Source: Collimonas fungivorans Ter331 (GTDB taxonomy: Bacteria > Pseudomonadota > Gammaproteobacteria > Burkholderiales > Burkholderiaceae_D). From it: a DNA stretch of 64,000 nucleotides. Of the stretch, positions 57,271-64,000 are shown piece after piece. The stretch covers positions 2,052,687-2,116,686 of the forward strand of contig NC_015856.1 in NCBI RefSeq assembly GCF_000221045.1, in the 5' to 3' direction. Positions within the stretch are counted from its first letter, which is position 1. The number at the start of each line of letters is the position of its first letter. The notes below the pieces were generated by a model that was not told where the DNA came from, made no database searches, and saw only the letters and a list, made by a program, of their open reading frames with translations. A program made the position numbers and the translations under genes.

Positions 57271-58053
57271 CTAGGCTCTAGAGATGCGCGGCTTTTCCAG
57301 AAGATAGTGGCCAAAGCCAAGCGTCGATCTGCCAAACGCAAGGTAGTTCTGATACCAGCGCCTGGCGCGCTCACCAAAGGCTACGGTGTCGGGGTCGTGC
57401 GGATGAGATGCCGCATATTGCATGACCGCCTGGCAGTACATGTGTTCGTACCGGTCCCATTCCTCGTCGCTGCTAGCCATCGCCAGGCGCAACTTGAAAC
57501 CCTGCGCAAGTGCACGCGCAATGTTTTCGGCATGGCTGCTCAGCTCGTCTTCCGTGGCGCCGAGCGTCAGCAGATACTCATTCGACGGCGGCCGTTTCCA
57601 ATAGCCTTCACCCACCAGCAGCACGCCGCCGGGTTTCAGCCATTGACGGCAGAGCGCAAGGCTGGGCTCGAATCCCCCTAGTGCATGGGTGGAGCCCACG
57701 CACAGAATCGCATCGTAGCCGCCGGCCGGCAGCGGATGTTGTTCAAGCTGGCTGGCGATCAGCGTCAGCCGGCCATCGCCCGGGTTGCTGGCATCCCAGG
57801 CGTTGGCGGCTTCAGCCAGGAAAGCCGGATTGATGTCGACGCCGACACCGCACACCGGCTGCGACGCCAGCAAATCGCGCAGCAGCCCCGCTTTGCCGCA
57901 GCCGGCATCCAATACTAAAGAACCGGCCTGCAGTTGCAGCGCGGCCAGCAGGGTGGCGGCAATGCCTGCAGAAAGCGGGCTGCAGTAATGGTGGCCGCTA
58001 TGGGCGATGGTGGTGTATTTGAAGGGATTTTGCGCAGAAACAGAAGTGGCCAT
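57271..58053 (-). CDS. SAM-dependent methyltransferase
   Basis: A 260-aa class I methyltransferase. Motif I is LVLDAGCGKAG, VGVDINPAFL is the acidic SAM site, and YDAILCVGSTHALGG follows. ATG 58053 has AAAGGAA 9 nt upstream and is preferred over the upstream ATG at 58092. Substrate unknown. It is convergent with the RiPP-like operon and, by its GC-rich codon style, belongs to the core chromosome. Confidence 0.87.
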   Translation of the reverse strand: MATSVSAQNPFKYTTIAHSGHHYCSPLSAGIAATLLAALQLQAGSLVLDAGCGKAGLLRDLLASQPVCGVGVDINPAFLAEAANAWDASNPGDGRLTLIASQLEQHPLPAGGYDAILCVGSTHALGGFEPSLALCRQWLKPGGVLLVGEGYWKRPPSNEYLLTLGATEDELSSHAENIARALAQGFKLRLAMASSDEEWDRYEHMYCQAVMQYAASHPHDPDTVAFGERARRWYQNYLAFGRSTLGFGHYLLEKPRISRA

Positions 58054-58192
58054 GGCGGCGCGTTCCTTTAAAGTGGTTGATGTTTTTTTCACTCTTAAAA
58101 GAAACGCAAGCTTTCATACCCAACCTCCAGTCTGTCATGTCCACAGTGGTTTGCGGCTTATGCCGCAGCTCATGTTATCGCTGCAGTGGGGC

Positions 58193-58729
58193 TCAGGTCA
58201 ATTGTTGCAGCATATAGACCGCGGCATGCAGGCTGCCTACAACTTGATAGCTATCGAGATTTTCCCTGGCCGGCAAGTGCCTGACTTCGGCCGCGGCAAA
58301 GCCAAGGCTGCCCCAGAATGCCTGTGAATGCTGCACCGATACCAGGGCGCTCCAGCCAAGGTTTGCTGCACGCGCATGGCCTAGTGCAGCCGTTACCAGC
58401 AGATTCGCCGCCCGCTGGCCGCGCGCGGCAGGGGCGACCGCCAGGTCGTGCAGGTACAGACAATCCGGCGCCGAGGCCAGCTTGAAGCGGGCGCCGAGCG
58501 GGGTGATGACGTCCGTGCTGGTGGGATAGCTGAACAGATAAGCGGCGGCGTTATCCAGCCCCGGCTCCCAGATCCAACAAGTGGCCGGGGTCAGCGCCAG
58601 GCGGGCGCGGAAAACTTCTTCGGATTCCAGCATCGCCGGCGGATAGCACTCGGCCTGGATCCGCATGACGGTCGGGATATCGCTTGCCAGCATGGGCCGG
58701 ACCACGGGCGCTATGAGATTGTTACGCAT
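58193..58729 (-). CDS. GNAT-family N-acetyltransferase
   Basis: A 178-aa GNAT. The acetyl-CoA loop is in AVAPAARGQRAANLLV and the C-terminal FWGSLGFAAAEVRHL block is typical. Substrate unknown. A seven-copy heptanucleotide tract ends 30 bp upstream of its start. Confidence 0.87.
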   Translation of the reverse strand: MRNNLIAPVVRPMLASDIPTVMRIQAECYPPAMLESEEVFRARLALTPATCWIWEPGLDNAAAYLFSYPTSTDVITPLGARFKLASAPDCLYLHDLAVAPAARGQRAANLLVTAALGHARAANLGWSALVSVQHSQAFWGSLGFAAAEVRHLPARENLDSYQVVGSLHAAVYMLQQLT

Positions 58730-58758
58730 GGATTGAAACAGCTTGGTAGATGGATGAT

Positions 58759-58807
58759 GCTGCCCGCTGCCCGCTGCCCGCTGCCCGCTGCCCGCTGCCC
58801 GCTGCCC
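58759..58807. repeat. heptanucleotide tandem repeat (GCTGCCC)x7
   Basis: Seven exact copies of GCTGCCC run without a break. The last copy is followed by GCGGCGGCGGGCAGC, so the final unit can also fold back into a hairpin. It lies between the start of the GNAT gene and the 3' end of the small membrane-protein gene. Confidence 0.95.
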
Positions 58808-58834
58808 GCGGCGGCGGGCAGCGTTGCGGGGAAA

Positions 58835-59197
58835 TCAGGCAGGCATGGCCTTGTTGTCATTCAGGTCGACCAGGCCCCTGATCAGGCGGTAAGCCTTCCA
58901 CAGCCAGGCCACGCCCCACACCACGAACGCCACCGGAATCCCGATCACGGTCATGCACAGGGCGACGCCGACCACCACCCACAGCAGGTACCACCAGAAC
59001 GAGCGGATCTGCCAGTTATGGTGGCTATATACAAAAGAGTCCGCTGCATCCTGGCGCTTGACGTAGTTAATGATCAAGGGAATCCAGGAAAAGGCTCCGA
59101 GCGAGAACAACAGGCTGGCGGCGTGGCCCAGATAGAGCCACCAGGCAAGATTTTTCTCGGAGTGCAGCTTACTATCGAAAACCAGTTCGTTGGCCAT
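58835..59197 (-). CDS. DUF4870-like membrane protein
   Basis: A 120-aa protein with about three hydrophobic segments (22-45, 66-90 and 83-105 overlapping, with WWYLLWVVVGVALCM) and a cytoplasmic C-terminus. AAGGAA precedes the ATG. It resembles DUF4870/Tic20-like small membrane proteins of unknown function. Confidence 0.75.
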   Translation of the reverse strand: MANELVFDSKLHSEKNLAWWLYLGHAASLLFSLGAFSWIPLIINYVKRQDAADSFVYSHHNWQIRSFWWYLLWVVVGVALCMTVIGIPVAFVVWGVAWLWKAYRLIRGLVDLNDNKAMPA

Positions 59198-59253
59198 GTT
59201 TTTCCTTCAAGGTTAGGGAATACCGTCTCCGTAGGCGCTGCTTCCGTCAGGAA

Positions 59254-60102
59254 TTACGCCAATATAGGCAAGATGCCATCCAAACCGACAAAATTCAAGG
59301 CCACGCTGGCTTGTGCCCGTACCACCGGCTTGGCGCGGAAGGCGACCGACAGGCCAGCGATCTTCATCATGGCGAGGTCGTTGGCGCCGTCGCCCATCAC
59401 AATCGCCTGGCTGGGAGCGATATTCAGCCCGGCGCAGACGCGTTCGACCGTCAGTTTTTTCTCCTCGGCATTGACGATGCCGCCCAGCACCTTGCCGGTC
59501 AGCTTGCCATCGACGATTTCCAGCACGTTGGAATGGGCGTAATCGAGTCCGAGGGCGGCTTTCATATGGTCGGTGAAGAAGGTGAAGCCGCCCGACACCA
59601 GCAAGGTCTTGAGACCGGCCGCCTTGACCGCCGTCAGCATGGTTTCCGCGCCCGGCGACAACTGCAGCCGTTCGTCCAGCACCCGCTGCAGCGCCGTCGC
59701 ATCCAGGCCCTGGAGCAAGGCTACGCGCCGGGTCAGGCTTTCATTGAACTCCAGTTCGCCGCGCATCGCCGCTTCGGTAATCGCCGAGACTTGCGGCTTC
59801 AAGCCCTGCATGTCGGCGATTTCATCGATGCATTCGATCGTGATCAGGGTCGAATCCATGTCCATCGCCAGCAATTTGAAATCACCGAGTTTCAGCGCCG
59901 CCGGCAGCCAGGCGCAATCGATCCGGGCGCCGTAGCCGGCGGCGTCGATCAGCGTTTTCAGGCTTTCCGAATAGTCGACGCCGTCGCAACGCCAGGCATG
60001 GCGGCCGCCGTTGCTGATGTCGACAGCGGCGACGCCGGCCAGGTTGGCGATACGGTCAATGGCGCCGCGGTCCGCGTTCAGGCTTTGTAAAATAAGGTTC
60101 AT
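59254..60102 (-). CDS. serB: phosphoserine phosphatase
   Basis: A 282-aa HAD-family enzyme that forms serine from phosphoserine. The N-terminal ACT-like region is followed by the nucleophile motif LLAMDMDSTLITIECIDE, then LLVSGGFTFF and GDGANDLAMM. It is followed by mfd in the opposite transcription order on the minus strand (mfd lies upstream). Confidence 0.95.
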   Translation of the reverse strand: MNLILQSLNADRGAIDRIANLAGVAAVDISNGGRHAWRCDGVDYSESLKTLIDAAGYGARIDCAWLPAALKLGDFKLLAMDMDSTLITIECIDEIADMQGLKPQVSAITEAAMRGELEFNESLTRRVALLQGLDATALQRVLDERLQLSPGAETMLTAVKAAGLKTLLVSGGFTFFTDHMKAALGLDYAHSNVLEIVDGKLTGKVLGGIVNAEEKKLTVERVCAGLNIAPSQAIVMGDGANDLAMMKIAGLSVAFRAKPVVRAQASVALNFVGLDGILPILA

Positions 60103-60139
60103 GTGTCTATGGTTCTACAAAAATCAAATAATCGGAACG

Positions 60140-63100
60140 TCATCCGGCTAAGGCCTTGATGGTCGCCTTGACCTGGGTCAGGCGCGCCGCCAGGTCCGGC
60201 ATGTTGACGGTGATGCGCAATTTGTCCTGGCCGTTCAGCTTGATGTGGCGGTTTTTCTGGATCAGTTCAATGATGCGCATGGCGTCGATCGGCGGATTCG
60301 GCACGAACTGCAACAGGGCGGAGTCGGTATGGGCATCGATCTTGACGATACCTATCGACTTGGCGGCGATCCGCAGCCGATGCGTTTCGATCAGGGCCTT
60401 GGCCGGGTCCGGCAGCTTGCCGAAGCGGTCGATCAATTCTTCCTGCAGGTCGTCGATCTTGTCCTGGGCGTTGCAATTGGCCAGCCGCTTGTAGATCGAC
60501 AGCCGTTCGTGCACGTCGCCGCAATAGTCGTTGGGCAGCAGGGCCGGCACGTGCAGGTTGATTTCGGTGGTAGTCGACAGCGGCGCCGCCAGGTCTGGCT
60601 CCTTGCCGTTCTTCAGGGAGCGCACCGCTTCGTTGAGCATGTCGGAATACAGCTGGAAGCCGATCTCGTGCATTTCGCCCGACTGGTTATCGCCCAGCAC
60701 CTCGCCAGCGCCGCGGATTTCCAGGTCGTGCATGGCCAGGTAGAAACCGCTGCCGAGTTCTTCCATCTGCTGGATCGCATCCAGCCGGCGCTGCGCCAGC
60801 TTGGTCAGGCCTTGGACGTCATGCACCAGCAGGTAAGCGTAAGCCTGGTGGTGGGAACGGCCGACGCGGCCGCGCAGCTGGTGCAATTGCGCCAGGCCGA
60901 ACTTGTCGGCGCGGTGCATGATGATGGTGTTGGCGGTCGGCACGTCGATGCCGGTTTCGATAATGGTGGTGCACAGCAGGATGTTGAAGCGCTGGGCGAC
61001 AAAATCGCGCATGACTTTTTCCAGGTCGCGCTCGTGCATCTGGCCGTGGGCGATGGCGATGCGCGCTTCCGGCAGCAGCGCTTCCAGCATCGCCTTGCGG
61101 TTCTGGATCGTCTCCACTTCATTATGTAGAAAGTAGACCTGGCCGCCGCGCTTCAGTTCGCGCAGGCAGGCTTCGCGGATGGTCGATTCGCCTTCGCTGC
61201 GTACAAAAGTCTTGATCGCCAGGCGTTTTTGCGGCGCAGTGGCGATGATGGAAAATTCGCGCAAGCCCTCCAGCGCCATGCCCAGGGTGCGCGGGATAGG
61301 CGTTGCCGTGAGCGTCAAGACGTCGACTTCGGCCCGTAGCGCCTTCAGCGTTTCTTTCTGGCGCACGCCAAAGCGATGCTCTTCGTCGATGATCACCAGT
61401 CCCAGGCGTGAAAACTTGATATCGTCGGACAGCAGTTTATGGGTGCCGATCACGATATCCAGCGTGCCGTCGGCCATGCCCTTGATCGCTTGCGTGACTT
61501 CCTTGCCGCTGCGGAAACGCGACAGTTCCGCGATCTTTACCGGCCAGTCGGCAAAACGGTCGGCGAAGGTTTGCGCGTGCTGTTCCGCCAGCAAGGTGGT
61601 CGGCGCCAGGATCGCGACCTGCTTGCCGCCAAGCACGGCGACAAAGGCGGCGCGCAGCGCGACCTCGGTCTTGCCGAAACCGACGTCGCCGCAGATGAGG
61701 CGGTCCATCGGCTTGCCGCTGGTCATGTCCTGGATCACGGCATTGATCGCGGCGGCCTGGTCGGCGGTTTCCTCAAAGCCGAAACTCTCGGAGAAAGCTT
61801 CGTAATCGTGTGCCGAATATTCGAAAGCGTGGCCCTGGCGCAGGGCACGCCGTGCGTACAGGTTCAACAGTTCCGCGGCGGTGTCGCGCACTTGTTGCGC
61901 AGCTTTGCGCTTGGCCTTTTCCCACTGGCCGGAACCGAGCGCGTGCAGCGGCGCATCTTCCGGCGAAGCGCCGGAGTAGCGTGAAATCACATGCAGCTGC
62001 GATACCGGTACGTAAAGCTTGGTGTCCTTGGCGTATTCCAAGTGCAGGAATTCGGTTTCGCCTTCGCCCAGGTCCATGCTGAGCAGGCCCATGTAGCGGC
62101 CGATGCCATGGTTGATATGCACCACCGGATCGCCGATCTTGAGCTCGGACAGGTCGCGCACCATGGATTCGACCTGGGTTGCGCCTTCCTGTTTTTTCTT
62201 GCCGATGCGGCGCCCGGAACCGGCGTACAGCTCGGTTTCGGTAATGAAGGCGAATTGCTGCAGCTCAAAGCCGGCATGCAAGGGCGCCACGCCCAGCATC
62301 AGTTTTTTATCCGAGGTGATGAAATCGGCGTAACCGTCGCACAGCGCCAGCGGCAGATCGTATTCGTTGAAATACTGCTGCAAGGTTTCGCGGCGGCCGT
62401 TCGATTCGGCGCAGATCAGCACGCGCCGGTCGCTTTGCAGCAGGTAGGCGCGCAGGTTGGTCAGCGGGTCGTCGATGCGGCGGTTGACGGCGATATTCGG
62501 GATCGGCGCCGACAACTCGGAGGCGGCGTCGCTGTGCTGGACCACCCAGCGGCCGAACGGTTTGGCCAGGCTGAAGAAATTCTCGCCGGTCAGGAACAGG
62601 GCTTCCGGCGCCAGCAACGGGCGCTCGCGGTCCGATTTCAGGAATCTGTAGCGTGACTGGGTGTCGCTCCAGAAGCGCTGGATGGCGCTATCGATATCGC
62701 CCACCAGGGCAAACATCGCAGTCGCCGGCAGGTACTCGAACAAGGTCGCCGTGTCTTCAAAAAATAGCGGCAGGTAATACTCGATGCCGGCCGAGGCGAT
62801 GCCGTTGCCGATATCCTTGTAGATCGCCGAGCGCGACGGGTCGCCTTCGAACACTTCGCGCCAGCGGCTGCGGAAAGCCGAGCGCGCCGTTTCGTCCATC
62901 GGGAATTCGCGGCCCGGCAGCAGCCGGACTTCCTTCACCGGATACATCGAGCGCTGGGTGTCGGCGTCGAACGTGCGTATGGTTTCGATGGCGTCGCCGA
63001 ACAGGTCCAGCCGGTACGGCAGCACCGAACCCATCGGGAAAATGTCGATCAGGCCGCCGCGCACTGAATACTCGCCGGGCGACATGACCTGGTTGACATG

Positions 63101-63580
63101 GCTGTAGCCGGCCAGCGTCAGCTGCGATTTCAGGCGCGCTTCATCCAGCGTCTCGCCTTGCTTGAAAAAGAAGGTGTAGCCGGCCAGGAAGGATGGCGGC
63201 GCCATCTTGACCAGGGCGGTGGTGGCGGGCACCAGCAGCACGTCGCATTGGCCGCTCTGCACCTCGTACAAGGTCGCCAGCCGCTCCGAGACCAGGTCCT
63301 GGTGCGGCGAGAAGGCGTCGTAGGGCAGGGTTTCCCAGTCCGGCAGCAAATGGCAGCGCAGGCCGTTGTTCTGGCCGCCGCCAGCCTGGAACCAGGGGAT
63401 TTCGGTGCGCAGCCGCTGGCCGTCGGTGGCGTCGGCCACGATCACCACCAGCATCCTTTGCTGCGGCTTGAGCGCCAGCGCGGCTTGCGCCAATGCAAAC
63501 GCATCGGCCGAACCATGCAGCGCCGGCAAAACAAAACGGGATGCCGGCTTGGGCAGCAATTTTTCTAGATCAAAGGACAT
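60140..63580 (-). CDS. mfd: transcription-repair coupling factor Mfd
   Basis: A 1146-aa protein, the usual length. The UvrB-like N-terminus, the RNA-polymerase interaction region (around 480-570, VVHINHGIGRYMGL) and the SF2 translocase with GDVGFGKTEVALRAA, DEEHRFG and the TRG-like QLRGRVGRSHHQAYAYLL are all present. It removes stalled RNA polymerase and recruits UvrA. ATG 63580 is 37 bp beyond serB-side gene spacing and divergent from ispD. Confidence 0.97.
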   Translation of the reverse strand: MSFDLEKLLPKPASRFVLPALHGSADAFALAQAALALKPQQRMLVVIVADATDGQRLRTEIPWFQAGGGQNNGLRCHLLPDWETLPYDAFSPHQDLVSERLATLYEVQSGQCDVLLVPATTALVKMAPPSFLAGYTFFFKQGETLDEARLKSQLTLAGYSHVNQVMSPGEYSVRGGLIDIFPMGSVLPYRLDLFGDAIETIRTFDADTQRSMYPVKEVRLLPGREFPMDETARSAFRSRWREVFEGDPSRSAIYKDIGNGIASAGIEYYLPLFFEDTATLFEYLPATAMFALVGDIDSAIQRFWSDTQSRYRFLKSDRERPLLAPEALFLTGENFFSLAKPFGRWVVQHSDAASELSAPIPNIAVNRRIDDPLTNLRAYLLQSDRRVLICAESNGRRETLQQYFNEYDLPLALCDGYADFITSDKKLMLGVAPLHAGFELQQFAFITETELYAGSGRRIGKKKQEGATQVESMVRDLSELKIGDPVVHINHGIGRYMGLLSMDLGEGETEFLHLEYAKDTKLYVPVSQLHVISRYSGASPEDAPLHALGSGQWEKAKRKAAQQVRDTAAELLNLYARRALRQGHAFEYSAHDYEAFSESFGFEETADQAAAINAVIQDMTSGKPMDRLICGDVGFGKTEVALRAAFVAVLGGKQVAILAPTTLLAEQHAQTFADRFADWPVKIAELSRFRSGKEVTQAIKGMADGTLDIVIGTHKLLSDDIKFSRLGLVIIDEEHRFGVRQKETLKALRAEVDVLTLTATPIPRTLGMALEGLREFSIIATAPQKRLAIKTFVRSEGESTIREACLRELKRGGQVYFLHNEVETIQNRKAMLEALLPEARIAIAHGQMHERDLEKVMRDFVAQRFNILLCTTIIETGIDVPTANTIIMHRADKFGLAQLHQLRGRVGRSHHQAYAYLLVHDVQGLTKLAQRRLDAIQQMEELGSGFYLAMHDLEIRGAGEVLGDNQSGEMHEIGFQLYSDMLNEAVRSLKNGKEPDLAAPLSTTTEINLHVPALLPNDYCGDVHERLSIYKRLANCNAQDKIDDLQEELIDRFGKLPDPAKALIETHRLRIAAKSIGIVKIDAHTDSALLQFVPNPPIDAMRIIELIQKNRHIKLNGQDKLRITVNMPDLAARLTQVKATIKALAG

Positions 63581-63724
63581 CGGGGCCTATTTTGCAATAT
63601 TACGCAAGCCTGCAAGCGCGTCAATCGGGGCCCAATCGCGGCCAAAAAAAGCCACAATACGCCTGATTTGACAGTTAAAATTCAGAGCCGCATTATAAAC
63701 CACTCGATTCCATTGAGATTGTGC

Positions 63725-64000
63725 ATGAATCCATCCCGCTATTTTGCCCTGATTCCCGCTGCCGGCGTCGGTGCCCGCATAGGGGCGGATATCCCCAAGC
63801 AATATATGCAGCTGGCCGGCGAGCCGATGCTGATGCATGTCCTGGATACCTTTGCCGAGGCCAGCGCGATCAGCCATGTGTATGTGGTGGTCAGCGCCGA
63901 TGACGGTTATATCGCCGACCTGATGGCGGCCGCGCCGCACCTGCAGGGACGGGTGACGGTGCTGTTCGACGGCGGCCCCAACCGCCGGGATTCCGTGCTG
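63725..64000 (+). CDS. ispD: 2-C-methyl-D-erythritol 4-phosphate cytidylyltransferase, partial
   Basis: The first 92 codons run off the window end. The CTP-binding block PAAGVGARIGADIPKQYMQL, with Gly-rich loop and KQY, and the late NRRDSVL fit IspD of the non-mevalonate isoprenoid pathway. Divergent from mfd. The 3' part lies outside. Confidence 0.92.
   Translation, partial: MNPSRYFALIPAAGVGARIGADIPKQYMQLAGEPMLMHVLDTFAEASAISHVYVVVSADDGYIADLMAAAPHLQGRVTVLFDGGPNRRDSVL

Noticed and set aside
58759-58807. CRISPR array
   Set aside because: The units are 7 bp with no spacers; it is a simple tandem repeat.

Overview
The window looks like chromosomal DNA of a betaproteobacterium of the order Burkholderiales, most likely family Oxalobacteraceae. 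A Collimonas- or Herbaspirillum-like genome is my inference from gene order and protein style; no search was run. The evidence is the TCA supercluster order mdh / gntR / sdhCDAB-sdhE / gltA / odhA-odhB-lpdA / zapE, the DUF2863 gene, a class I PHA locus (phaC-phaB-phaR) and high-GC codon use.

Layout. 0-5 kb: tRNA-Pro(GGG), an M14 carboxypeptidase, a pirin divergent from a LysR regulator, and DUF2863. 4.96-5.23 kb: a 270-bp element with perfect 29-bp terminal inverted repeats (MITE-like). 5.3-25 kb: central carbon metabolism, with acnA, an MliC-like protein, a CitE-like lyase and mdh on the minus strand, then a GntR regulator, succinate dehydrogenase, citrate synthase, the 2-oxoglutarate dehydrogenase complex, a lipoprotein and zapE on the plus strand. 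25-34.5 kb: a secreted coiled-coil protein, a PP2C phosphatase, a YdcH-like protein, a DinG/YoaA-type helicase, ppx, an FGGY kinase, an orphan ABC binding protein and a Lys/Pro/Ala-rich basic protein. 34.6-37.4 kb: an overlapping three-gene operon (OlsB-like acyltransferase, PlcP-like phosphoesterase, Agt-like glycosyltransferase) that fits replacement of phospholipids by phosphorus-free lipids, preceded by a Pho-box-like array. 37.5-49.1 kb: flavodoxin-like reductase and SDR, bamD/rluD divergent pair, pgeF, PHA genes, rimO and metC. 57.2-64 kb: methyltransferase, GNAT, small membrane protein, serB, mfd and the start of ispD.

The stand-out region is 49.8-57.1 kb, an accessory island next to a decayed amidohydrolase gene. 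It encodes a 53-aa peptide (not in the long-ORF set) whose C-terminus carries Arg at every third position, then a terminator hairpin, then four overlapping or tightly spaced genes. These are a double JmjC/cupin protein with two winged-helix-like modules, an ABC exporter fused to a third JmjC domain, an arginase-family enzyme with all six metal ligands, and a prolyl-4-hydroxylase-type 2OG/Fe(II) oxygenase. I read this as a RiPP-type pathway that makes a hydroxylated and/or ornithine-containing peptide and exports it. The combination, above all the exporter-JmjC fusion, matches no class I can name.
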